From Bacteroidia bacterium (GTDB lineage: Bacteria; Bacteroidota; Bacteroidia; UKL13-3): a DNA stretch of 8,623 nucleotides. Within the stretch, counting starts at the first letter, position 1. Every line of letters begins with the position of its first letter. The stretch covers positions 1 through 8,623 of the forward strand of contig JACFNJ010000112.1 in NCBI GenBank assembly GCA_019454865.1. The letters run 5' to 3'. Made by a program: the position numbers and the translations under genes. Of this stretch, positions 1 through 7,273 are shown in pieces. The notes under the pieces were generated by a model. That model did not search any database. It saw nothing but the letters and a program-made list of their open reading frames with translations, and was not told the DNA's origin.

Positions 1-270
1 GCTACTTGATGTACTTCCTGCATCAAAATAAATACTATCACATGTAACATTATCATCAACAGTTAGGTCAATACCAGCACTTATCACTATTATGTCATTT
101 GCAGCAGGCACACCGCTTGGAGACCAATTTGCGGGCACACTCCAATTACCGGTAGTAATAAATGTTTTTGTAGTTTGAGCATGCAAACTAACTGAGAAAA
201 GTACTAATGTGCAGAGAGGAATTAAGCTAAATGTAAAACTCTCTCTGCGGTTGGGGATAATGAAAAACAT
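1..270 (-). CDS. N-terminal fragment of a large exported (surface/adhesin-like) protein, cut by the window edge
   Basis: Reading the minus strand from the ATG at 270 gives 90 open codons running off the window start; no stop is reached, so the C-terminus is missing. Residues 1-32 look like a signal peptide: a basic start (NRRE), a hydrophobic core (about 12-28) and a probable signal peptidase I site in SLHAQ (residues 28-32). The mature part begins TTKTFITTGNWSVPANWSPS, followed by GVPAANDIIVIS and an LTVDDNVTCDSIYF stretch. This 'G-NW...W..G.P...D.v.I..G..v.vd' pattern is typical of the N-termini of large Bacteroidota secreted proteins, often exported by the type IX system; that family statement is from general knowledge. 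A type IX sorting domain would lie outside the window, so the route of export is inference. A later start inside the leader is possible but the ATG at 270 keeps the basic n-region. No specific function can be assigned. Confidence 0.75.
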   Translation of the reverse strand, partial: MFFIIPNRRESFTFSLIPLCTLVLFSVSLHAQTTKTFITTGNWSVPANWSPSGVPAANDIIVISAGIDLTVDDNVTCDSIYFDAGSTSSS

Positions 271-290
271 TTGGGGTTGGTAATATTCTT

Positions 291-298
291 CAATATTA
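291..298 (-). promoter_or_regulatory. Weak candidate -7 promoter box for the exported-protein gene
   Basis: On the minus strand TAATATTG differs at one position from the Bacteroidota -7 consensus TAnnTTTG. Its last base lies 20 bases before the ATG at 270, which would give a short leader. No TTTG is seen at the expected -33 position, and the region is very AT-rich, so a chance match is quite possible. Confidence 0.25.
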
Positions 299-441
299 AA
301 TCTATTATTTTAAATAAGATAAATCATTATTTAATATGAAAATGTTTATTGTATAAGATATAATACGGTTTAAGTATCTATTAAAACAATTTAATTTCCA
401 AGGAAGGTAAAAAATCATACTTACCATTTTTATATTTTCAA

Positions 442-2883
442 TTATTTAAGCATAGGCGCAAAGTCTAATAACATTTGTTTTTGAGTTGAAGTAAAGTTCT
501 TTGTTTGAATGTATGTTTTAACTGCTTTTTGATTTACAGATTGTTGTAAAAAATAATTCATACAATCAGCTGCCGGATTAGCAAGCCGTGAGTTTGAACT
601 AAGCATTGCATCCAATAAGTGAGGAATTAATTCATTTGTAAAAGTACCGGATTGTTTTAATGCCACAAATGCATTATTTCTTGTGCGAAACTCCCATTGA
701 TTACTTGCATAATTAATTAATGCACTTTTATGTAATTCAATATCCAAAGCATGTTCAATACATAGTTCATGATATTTAATCTGAACACTATTGTTCATAC
801 CATATACATCTTTAATTGTTGCTAAATATTTGGCTGCATTTTCATAATCAATTGTACATAGTTTTTCTACTGCGGCTTGTACTACATCATAGCTGTTATC
901 CTGTAAAGCACTTGTAATTGCATCTATACAAGTTTTATTTCTACCCATATAGTTTTTTATAAAAGTTAATTTATTGTTAGGTTCTTTTTCGTTAAATACA
1001 GTGAGTAATACAGGAATACTTTTTTCATCGTTGATTAGTTGCGTGATTATTTCACTTCTTATGGCATGAAATTTTTCTTTATTAAATACATCTAAAAGCA
1101 CTTCTTGTTTACTATCTATTTCTGTACTGCGCAGTGCAACCAATGCATCATATCTATCTAGCATATTTGGAGCATTTAGCGCTTGCGCTTTTAGTTCGTT
1201 AAATCCCTTTTTAAAATTAACGGTTTTCATTATCTGACTATTTGGGTCAAACAATACAAATGCTATTTGCTTTTTGTTCTTATTTTCAATTTTAACAACT
1301 TCAAATTGCTCTTCAATCCATTCAGTTTTTCTGTCAAATGTTCCATCGGTATAGTGAACTTCTATTGCAATTGGCATTTTAAACAAACCAATTATTTCAT
1401 CGCATTGGTGGGTTTGTTCTATTGCTATTTCAGTGTGTTTATTTCCATTACCGGTTTGTATATCTTCATAATGAACAGTGTATTCCGGTTCACCTCCGCG
1501 TAATACCCATTCGTCAAAAAACCAACTCATATCTATTCCTAATTGGTCTTGTATGGCTTGTTGCAAATCATTTGTTTCTACATTTGCATACGCATGTTTT
1601 TTTAAGTAATACTTTTGTGCACGTTTCCATTGCTCTTCACCCAAAACGTAACTTAACATGCTAATCACATTGGAGCCTTTGGGGTAAACCCTTGCTGTTC
1701 CTGCACCGGTAAATCTAATAGGGTACTTGTCTTTTTTACTGGCTTCTATTGCTGTATTTTGTTCTCCTCTTCGTTGCCAGTTGTATGCATCATCTCCAAA
1801 TAATTTTTTGGTTAACATTTTTGGATAATATGTAGCCCAGCTTTCTTGCAGCCAGGTATCGCGTACATCTCTTGCTGTTATGTAATCACCAAACCATTGA
1901 TGTGTTAATTCATGGCAATTTACTCCAATATAGTTTCTATCTATAAATGCACGTTCGTCCACACTAAAGAAATCACCAAATACGGTAGCAGTTGTGTTTT
2001 CCATTGCACCATACAAAAAATCTTGTACCATAATTTGCGAATAACTCTCCCAAGGGTAGGCTATACCGGTTTCATTTTCTAAAAAGTCAACCATCATTTC
2101 GCTGTATCGGTATGTAGGTTCAGCTCTATCTGCAAATTCAGGATAGTAATACAAGTTTAATGGAATACCACTTGCACTTTTGGTTTTTTTAATTGCATAT
2201 TTACCAATTCCTACCATAAGCAAATATCCTGCATGTGGCTTGCTCATAGCGTAATGCCAGGTGGTTGTATTATTCGGGTTTGTTTTTTTCTTTACTAGTT
2301 TTCCATTGGATAAAACCTCGTAGCCATTTTCAAAAGTTATTACTGTTTCTGTAATAAATTTATCATTCATGTTATCATACATTGGTATCCAATGCCTATT
2401 GTCAACCCCTTGTCCTTGCGACCATATTTGTTTACGTACTGCAAACGGATTCTTAATTGGATTTTCAGTTACATTCCATCCTATAAAATATAATCCTTTT
2501 TGTGGTGTAGCTTCGTAATTAAATGTTATTGTATTAACTTCATCCCATTGAAGTGGCTTGCTTGGTTTTACCCATACTCCACTCGGAACAATTTGAAAAG
2601 GAACATCTGCATCCCCTATCTTAGCAGATAGAATTGAGATATTTGGAGCATCAAAAAAAACTGAATCTACTTGTTTTTGGATAACAGTAAAGCGATGTGT
2701 TACTTTACCTTTAACTTTTCCTGCTTTCGGTTCAAATGAAACTTCCACTTTCATGTGGCTAATATCTAATGCGTGCTCGCGATAAGTAGTTTTATCTTTC
2801 CAGTAGCTTCGATATGTTGTTTGTGCATGTAATGTAATGCTGAAGCAAAGTAAAAGTAGTAATAGGTTTTTCATCCAATTCAT
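442..2883 (-). CDS. Exported M1-family zinc aminopeptidase with C-terminal helical (HEAT-like) region
   Basis: M1 metallopeptidases remove N-terminal amino acids from peptides using one zinc ion. Numbering from the ATG at 2883 (813 aa), residues 1-21 form a signal peptide (MNWMKN, a leucine-rich core, cleavage near LHA|Q). An N-terminal beta domain follows, then the substrate-binding GAMEN motif (292-296), the zinc motif HELTH (324-328) with third ligand E347 exactly 18 residues later, and the expected catalytic tyrosine Y400 in VYPKGSN. From about residue 562 to the end the sequence is a run of amphipathic helices resembling HEAT repeats. The frame stays open to a TTG at 2907, but the ATG at 2883 gives the better signal peptide; the ATG at 2874 (MKNLLLLLL) is equally plausible. 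There is no lipobox and no type IX sorting domain at the C-terminus, so a periplasmic enzyme is most likely. It lies 49 bases downstream of the M61 gene on the same strand and may be co-transcribed. The physiological peptide substrates are unknown. Confidence 0.93.
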   Translation of the reverse strand: MNWMKNLLLLLLCFSITLHAQTTYRSYWKDKTTYREHALDISHMKVEVSFEPKAGKVKGKVTHRFTVIQKQVDSVFFDAPNISILSAKIGDADVPFQIVPSGVWVKPSKPLQWDEVNTITFNYEATPQKGLYFIGWNVTENPIKNPFAVRKQIWSQGQGVDNRHWIPMYDNMNDKFITETVITFENGYEVLSNGKLVKKKTNPNNTTTWHYAMSKPHAGYLLMVGIGKYAIKKTKSASGIPLNLYYYPEFADRAEPTYRYSEMMVDFLENETGIAYPWESYSQIMVQDFLYGAMENTTATVFGDFFSVDERAFIDRNYIGVNCHELTHQWFGDYITARDVRDTWLQESWATYYPKMLTKKLFGDDAYNWQRRGEQNTAIEASKKDKYPIRFTGAGTARVYPKGSNVISMLSYVLGEEQWKRAQKYYLKKHAYANVETNDLQQAIQDQLGIDMSWFFDEWVLRGGEPEYTVHYEDIQTGNGNKHTEIAIEQTHQCDEIIGLFKMPIAIEVHYTDGTFDRKTEWIEEQFEVVKIENKNKKQIAFVLFDPNSQIMKTVNFKKGFNELKAQALNAPNMLDRYDALVALRSTEIDSKQEVLLDVFNKEKFHAIRSEIITQLINDEKSIPVLLTVFNEKEPNNKLTFIKNYMGRNKTCIDAITSALQDNSYDVVQAAVEKLCTIDYENAAKYLATIKDVYGMNNSVQIKYHELCIEHALDIELHKSALINYASNQWEFRTRNNAFVALKQSGTFTNELIPHLLDAMLSSNSRLANPAADCMNYFLQQSVNQKAVKTYIQTKNFTSTQKQMLLDFAPMLK

Positions 2884-2932
2884 TTTTTTGTGAGATGCAA
2901 TATACAATTTTGAGATTCCTTAATACATAATA

Positions 2933-4390
2933 TTACATTATACCTGTCCATTTTTGAAACAACAATTTTTGTTCATTGGTTTTTGTTTCATTGTTGTGGA
3001 TATACCAATTCTCTGTTATGTTTTGTTTCAACTCACATCCTACTTTTTTTAGTAATAGGTTAACAGTTTCTTGTATATATCCTTTTCCCCAAATTATTTT
3101 TTCAAAATAGTCATCCATAGTGCAGCCGGCATATTTTTCTAACAATTGTTTGTAAATTTCTTCAGTATATCCTTTGTTGTGCAATGCGTATTTTGTGTAC
3201 AAATCATGCATTACATGATGCAATCGATATTTTCCTTTACTGTTTGTAATAATTGTTAAATCGGCAATAAGTGCAGCCAACATGCCTTCGATATAAATGG
3301 AAACTTTTCTTCCCAATACTCCCGAAACATAGCCATCAAGCCAAGTATCCCAACTGGATTCAGCTACAGAATAATTAAACCTACCCGGGTTAGAAGTGTG
3401 TCGAAGTAAATCGCTATTAAAACTGTGAGCGTATTGTTCCCAATTCCAAACACCGCTTTCCAATAACATTAAATCGCCATAATATGTAGTTACACCTTCA
3501 TATACATATCCAAGTGTGCTGTAATTCTCATTAGTAAAATTATAAGGAAGCATTTCTTCCGGACGAATACGCTTGATATTCCATAAATGAAACAACTCAT
3601 GCGAACTGATAGCAAGCAAATCGTTGTAAAATTCTTCTACTGTTTGGTTATCCTGTTTACCCATAGCAATAACTGTACTGTCTAAATGTTCTACTCCATG
3701 TCGTGCAGGTACAGGATGAATAAGGTATAAAAAATGATAGTTACTACACGCAATACTACCGAATAGCTCAATCTGTTTTTTACAATATAAGGTAGTATCT
3801 GCAATTAGGCGTTCAATATCAAATGGATGTTTTCCTTGTAACCAAATGTGAAACTTAGTTGATTCAACCTCAAATAAATGGTGTTGAAGTGTGTTTGATG
3901 CGATAAGAGGCGAGTCTGCCAAATAATCAAAATTTGGAGCCTTGCACTGGTGCGGTTTGCTTACTGTCATCTGGGTTGCTATTTCATAATCATTAGGCAA
4001 AGTAAAATCCAATGTATATTCTTCGTCTTCTCGACCTATTACATACATAAAACAATGAACCGGGTTGATGTATAAATAATTTTCATCAACAAAGCAAGCC
4101 CCTGCATCGGGTTGGTTAGCATAATATTGGTACGAAATAACTATTTTATGAATGCCTTTTGTTTCAATATGCCATCGGTCTTTTGTTACTTTTTTATAGG
4201 TAATATTTCTTCCATTACTGTCTGATACAGCAAAACACCGTATATTTTTTGCAAAGTTTTGCAGTTCGTATCTGCCAGGTCGCCATGCAGGGAGTTGTAC
4301 TTCTATAAAATCTTGATGTATATCCGATATTGTATATTGAAGTTGAATAAAATGATTTTTTGTATCTGCAATTGAAATTAAGTAGTGCAT
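2933..4390 (-). CDS. M61-family (glycyl aminopeptidase-like) metallopeptidase lacking a C-terminal PDZ domain
   Basis: The 485-residue product has the hallmarks of peptidase family M61: an N-terminal beta region with LPAWRPGRYELQNFAKNI (about 33-50), the GVEHLDST segment (232-239), the zinc motif HELFH (264-268) within SSHELFHLWNIKRIRPEEM, and a probable third zinc ligand E298 in YVYEGVTTYYGDLML. Known members cleave N-terminal glycine or alanine, but specificity cannot be read here. The start is well fixed: an in-frame TAA lies three codons upstream and MHYLISI matches the family's usual beginning. No signal peptide or membrane segment is visible, so the protein is probably cytoplasmic. Family members usually carry a PDZ domain of about 100 residues after the catalytic domain; this one ends about 45 residues after the IIWGKGYIQETVNLLLKKVG segment (432-451), too short for a PDZ. 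The M1 aminopeptidase gene follows after 49 bases on the same strand, suggesting a peptidase operon. Confidence 0.9.
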   Translation of the reverse strand: MHYLISIADTKNHFIQLQYTISDIHQDFIEVQLPAWRPGRYELQNFAKNIRCFAVSDSNGRNITYKKVTKDRWHIETKGIHKIVISYQYYANQPDAGACFVDENYLYINPVHCFMYVIGREDEEYTLDFTLPNDYEIATQMTVSKPHQCKAPNFDYLADSPLIASNTLQHHLFEVESTKFHIWLQGKHPFDIERLIADTTLYCKKQIELFGSIACSNYHFLYLIHPVPARHGVEHLDSTVIAMGKQDNQTVEEFYNDLLAISSHELFHLWNIKRIRPEEMLPYNFTNENYSTLGYVYEGVTTYYGDLMLLESGVWNWEQYAHSFNSDLLRHTSNPGRFNYSVAESSWDTWLDGYVSGVLGRKVSIYIEGMLAALIADLTIITNSKGKYRLHHVMHDLYTKYALHNKGYTEEIYKQLLEKYAGCTMDDYFEKIIWGKGYIQETVNLLLKKVGCELKQNITENWYIHNNETKTNEQKLLFQKWTGIM

Positions 4391-4616
4391 AAATTTTTAA
4401 AATATTGAATTAGCGAAATAGATATTTTTTTGATTTAATTAAAACATATTCACGAAAGATATTAGTTAAATATTTGTTTCTAAAAATATATTTCCAGCTA
4501 AAAGTATAAATGTAGATACGTTCATAATTGTGGAATAGAGAAATGGATATTCTAAATAAGTAATTGGATGAAAAATGGAAAAATGAAATAAAATTACTGT
4601 TTGTAAGTTATTTGAC

Positions 4617-4624
4617 TACTTTTG
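4617..4624 (+). promoter_or_regulatory. Bacteroidota-type -7 promoter box ahead of the helicase gene
   Basis: TACTTTTG is an exact match to the Bacteroidota -7 consensus TAnnTTTG and is followed by CACCC. A start of transcription a few bases downstream would leave a leader of only about 18-20 bases before the TTG start at 4649. A TTTG at 4600-4603 could serve as the upstream element, but its 13-base spacing is shorter than the roughly 19-20 bases usual for the -33 box, so the upstream half is uncertain. Confidence 0.6.
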
Positions 4625-4648
4625 CACCCTTATTAAAAATAACGTACA

Positions 4649-6454
4649 TTGACAACATTTAAAGAATTGGGCTTAAACACGTCCGTTTTAAGCGCCATTA
4701 CTGAGCTGGGTTTTGAAAATCCTACACCAATACAGGAAAAGTCTATTCCTGTTTTTTTAGAAACTGAACGAGACATTTTAGGATTAGCTCAAACCGGAAC
4801 AGGAAAAACTGCGGCATTCGGATTGCCATTATTACAACTTATTGATTTTAGTGCTAAACACACACAGGCTTTAATCATTTGTCCGACAAGAGAACTTTGT
4901 TTACAAATTTCACGAGATTTAACAAATTACAGTAAGCACATTAACGGAGTTCGTATAGTTTCCGTATATGGTGGATCAAGTATTAATGCTCAAGTAGAAG
5001 AGTTAAGAAGAGGTGCGCATATTATTGTAGCAACACCCGGCAGATTAATTGATTTGATGAGCAGAAGAGCTGTAAACATTAAAAACATTAGCTACGTAGT
5101 GCTTGATGAAGCAGATGAAATGCTTAACATGGGATTTCGTGAAGATATTGAAGGCATATTATCTGTTACTCCAGAAAACAAACGAGTATGCTTATTTAGT
5201 GCTACAATGCCTAAAGAAATACGAAGCATTGCAAACCAATACATGAAAGATCCGGTTGAGCTAAGCGTAGGAAAAGTTAATGCAGTAAATGCAAATATTT
5301 CACACGAATATGCCGTGGTACATGCTAAAGATAAGTATGCAGCATTAAAACGTATTTTAGATTTTACAAACGAAAATTTTTATGGTATAATTTTCTGTAC
5401 TACTAAAAACGAAACACAAGATATAAGCGATAAACTAATACGCGATGGTTACAATGCTGATTGTTTACATGGTGATTTAAGCCAAGGACAACGCGAAAAA
5501 GTAATGAACAGATTTCGTCATCATGCAATTAAAGTTTTGTTGGCTACTGATGTTGCTGCTCGAGGTATTGATGTTTCCGGATTAACACACGTTATTCATT
5601 ATCACTTACCCGATGATATTGAAAACTATACACACCGTAGCGGACGAACAGCCCGTGCCGGAAAAACAGGAACCTCTATTACCTTATTAAATGTAAGGGA
5701 ATTTTACCGTTTGCGGGAGATAGAAAAACTTGCTAATATTAGTTTTACTCGTGTATTAATTCCATCTGCATTTGAAGTTAGAGATAGAAAATTATTTGCA
5801 TTTATTGATACAATTAATTCTACAGAAATTGAAGAGACGTTTTTTGATGATTCCGTTGAAAAACATTTAAAACCATTACTTGCATTAACTAAAGAAGATA
5901 TATTAAAGAAAATGCTTTCGTTGGAATTACGTAGATTTAGTGCAGATTACTTAAATGCACCGGACTTAAACGTGCAGGATAAAGGTAGAAGTGAGCGTTC
6001 AGATTCAAATGAAACTTATGGTGCATCACGTGGTACACGCTTGTTTTTAAGCATTGGTCAAAAAGATGGATTAAATGCAGGTTCTTTAAAAGATTTCGTT
6101 TCCAATATCACTGAAATTCCTTTTAAAAAGATTTATCGGGTTGATGTTAAAGGAGTATATTCTTTCATTAATGTAGATAATGAAGATGTTGAAAAAATAA
6201 TGACCTATTTGCATGGTAGTGAATACAGAGGACGGGAAGTACGAGTAGAAATTAGCGGAAATGACAAATCAGGAGGACGAACAAGAAGCAGTTCATCACG
6301 CAAAGAGTATGGCTCAAGCAATAGAGGTGGCGATAGAAACAGAGCAAGAAGTGGCGATAGAAATAGTAATAGGGGTAGAGGCTCATCTAAAGGCGAAAAA
6401 AGTTATGGAGGTGGCAGAACTTCCGGTGGTAGTGGCAGAAGAAGAGATTATTAA
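4649..6454 (+). CDS. deaD: DEAD-box ATP-dependent RNA helicase, DeaD/CsdA type, with RNA-binding domain and RG-rich tail
   Basis: This enzyme unwinds RNA using ATP; homologues act in ribosome assembly and RNA turnover, often in the cold. The 601 residues show the helicase motifs in order: Q motif (F4 and GFENPTPIQ, 21-29), motif I AQTGTGKT (47-54), PTREL (79-83), TPGR (129-132), DEAD (153-156), SAT (184-186), IIFC (247-250), ATDVAARGID (299-308) and HRSGRTAR (329-336). A DbpA/CsdA-type RNA-binding domain covers about 463-536 (LFLSIGQKDGLNAGSL through YRGREVRVEI). Residues about 540-601 are a low-complexity Arg/Gly/Ser tail that probably binds RNA. The start is a TTG: an in-frame TAA at 4640-4642 excludes any earlier start, and the next in-frame ATG would delete the Q motif and motif I. 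The gene has its own promoter box and terminator and is divergent from the M61 gene. The nearest characterised family is DeaD/CsdA; CshA and RhlE lack this RNA-binding domain arrangement. Confidence 0.95.
   Translation: MTTFKELGLNTSVLSAITELGFENPTPIQEKSIPVFLETERDILGLAQTGTGKTAAFGLPLLQLIDFSAKHTQALIICPTRELCLQISRDLTNYSKHINGVRIVSVYGGSSINAQVEELRRGAHIIVATPGRLIDLMSRRAVNIKNISYVVLDEADEMLNMGFREDIEGILSVTPENKRVCLFSATMPKEIRSIANQYMKDPVELSVGKVNAVNANISHEYAVVHAKDKYAALKRILDFTNENFYGIIFCTTKNETQDISDKLIRDGYNADCLHGDLSQGQREKVMNRFRHHAIKVLLATDVAARGIDVSGLTHVIHYHLPDDIENYTHRSGRTARAGKTGTSITLLNVREFYRLREIEKLANISFTRVLIPSAFEVRDRKLFAFIDTINSTEIEETFFDDSVEKHLKPLLALTKEDILKKMLSLELRRFSADYLNAPDLNVQDKGRSERSDSNETYGASRGTRLFLSIGQKDGLNAGSLKDFVSNITEIPFKKIYRVDVKGVYSFINVDNEDVEKIMTYLHGSEYRGREVRVEISGNDKSGGRTRSSSSRKEYGSSNRGGDRNRARSGDRNSNRGRGSSKGEKSYGGGRTSGGSGRRRDY
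6327..6374 (+). repeat. 24-bp imperfect tandem duplication in the helicase RG tail
   Basis: The 13-base string GTGGCGATAGAAA occurs at 6327-6339 and again at 6351-6363, a period of 24 bases (eight codons). It encodes GDRNRARS followed by GDRNSNRG. The repeat keeps the frame, so it probably reflects slippage-type expansion of the RNA-binding tail. Confidence 0.6.
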
Positions 6455-6476
6455 ATCTAATTATATTTTAATCCCC

Positions 6477-6517
6477 AAAAATACCTCAGAAGGCCAAAAA
6501 CTTTTTGAGGTATTTTT
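6477..6517 (+). terminator. Rho-independent terminator after the helicase gene
   Basis: AAAAATACCTCA (6477-6488) pairs perfectly with TGAGGTATTTTT (6506-6517), a 12-bp stem around a 17-base loop, and the right arm runs into a T-rich tract (ATTTTC). It begins 23 bases after the helicase stop. It separates the helicase transcript from the methyltransferase gene; because the left arm begins with a run of A, it might also act on the opposite strand, although no gene converges on it. Confidence 0.85.
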
Positions 6518-6620
6518 ATTTTCTATTATGTTTATCCGATTGATATATAGATTGAAACTAATTTTTAGGTTTAAATCTGTTGTAGTATAAAATAGAATGG
6601 ATATAAAAATCCGATAATCA

Positions 6621-6628
6621 TTATATTG
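6621..6628 (+). promoter_or_regulatory. Weak candidate promoter box for the methyltransferase operon
   Basis: TTATATTG followed by CA resembles the TAnnTTTG box with two mismatches. It ends 24 bases before the ATG at 6653, the same distance as the better box ahead of the helicase gene. Some promoter is expected here because a strong terminator lies just upstream at 6477-6517. No TTTG stands at the -33 position. Confidence 0.25.
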
Positions 6629-6652
6629 CAAACTTTATTTTAAAACGAATAC

Positions 6653-7267
6653 ATGAAATTATTAAAAGATTTACATCACGAATACGTTTTTTTGAGAAGG
6701 ATACGTGTAATATCGGATGAAATAGCCAAGCAAATGCCTCAAAATATAAGTGTATTGGATATAGGATGTGGAGATGGTACAATTAGTAAATTAATAAGCG
6801 AAAAGTCAAAAGGAATTAGTTACCAAGGGATAGATATTATGGCACGCCCCACTTGTGCAATTCCGTTTCAAGAGTATGACGGAAGCCACATTCCTTTTCC
6901 GGATAATGGCTTTGATGCAGCACAGTATGTTGATGTATTGCATCATGTACCGGATGAAATTTTTAAAGATTTGCTTAAAGAAACCATGCGGGTAAGTAAA
7001 AAATACCTGATAATTAAAGATCATTTATGGGAAAATAAATTTGATTTTTTAACTCTTAAATTTATGGATTGGGTAGGCAATGCCCCACATGGAGTTAAAG
7101 TAATTTATAATTTTAAAACAGAAAAATTCTGGAGAGAAACTTTTGAAGAACTCGGATTAGAAATTGTGAGTATGAACAAAAAGATACCACTTTATCCGGG
7201 TGTGTTTAATTGGCTTTTCGGAAGGCAACTACACTTTGTAGCTGTTTTAAAGAAAAAAAATAGTTGA
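6653..7267 (+). CDS. Class I SAM-dependent methyltransferase (Methyltransf_11-like)
   Basis: The 204-residue product is a small Rossmann-fold methyltransferase. The SAM-binding motif I is VLDIGCGDG (34-42), the acidic end of the second strand is YQGID (57-61), and PFPDNGFDAAQYVDVLHHVP (81-100) is the expected motif around the fourth strand. VSKKYLIIKDH (114-124) fits the next strand, and the C-terminal half (GNAPHGVKVIYNF, then KFWRETFEELGLEIV) is the usual end of this type of enzyme. There is no signal peptide or membrane segment, so it should act in the cytoplasm. The methyl acceptor cannot be deduced. It ends six bases before a membrane glycosyltransferase gene, which suggests a shared transcript and an acceptor in a lipid or glycan pathway; that link is inference from position only. 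The ATG at 6653 is the natural start. Confidence 0.85.
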   Translation: MKLLKDLHHEYVFLRRIRVISDEIAKQMPQNISVLDIGCGDGTISKLISEKSKGISYQGIDIMARPTCAIPFQEYDGSHIPFPDNGFDAAQYVDVLHHVPDEIFKDLLKETMRVSKKYLIIKDHLWENKFDFLTLKFMDWVGNAPHGVKVIYNFKTEKFWRETFEELGLEIVSMNKKIPLYPGVFNWLFGRQLHFVAVLKKKNS

Positions 7268-7273
7268 TATAAA

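Noticed and set aside
396..425. Palindrome TTCCAAGGAA (396-405) and a GGTAA/TTACC stem (406-410 with 421-425) after the M1 gene
   Set aside because: The stems are only 5 bp with no well-placed T tract on the minus strand, so neither is a convincing terminator or operator.
1267..1664. Two overlapping plus-strand open frames of about 80 codons inside the M1 aminopeptidase gene
   Set aside because: They lie antisense to conserved M1 coding sequence, have no promoter box or recognisable protein features, and arise from the low GC content of the opposite strand.
4391..4648. Possible small peptides or a cold-shock-type regulatory leader in the divergent region
   Set aside because: The ATG-initiated frames there are only a few codons long, I see no stable hairpin, and the promoter box at 4617-4624 implies a leader of about 20 bases.
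6261..6590. A 109-codon plus-strand frame overlapping the helicase 3' end and terminator
   Set aside because: It is an out-of-frame reading of the Arg/Gly-rich tail and runs through the terminator hairpin; its Val/Glu/Ala-rich composition is what the repeated GGN/AGA codons give in another frame.
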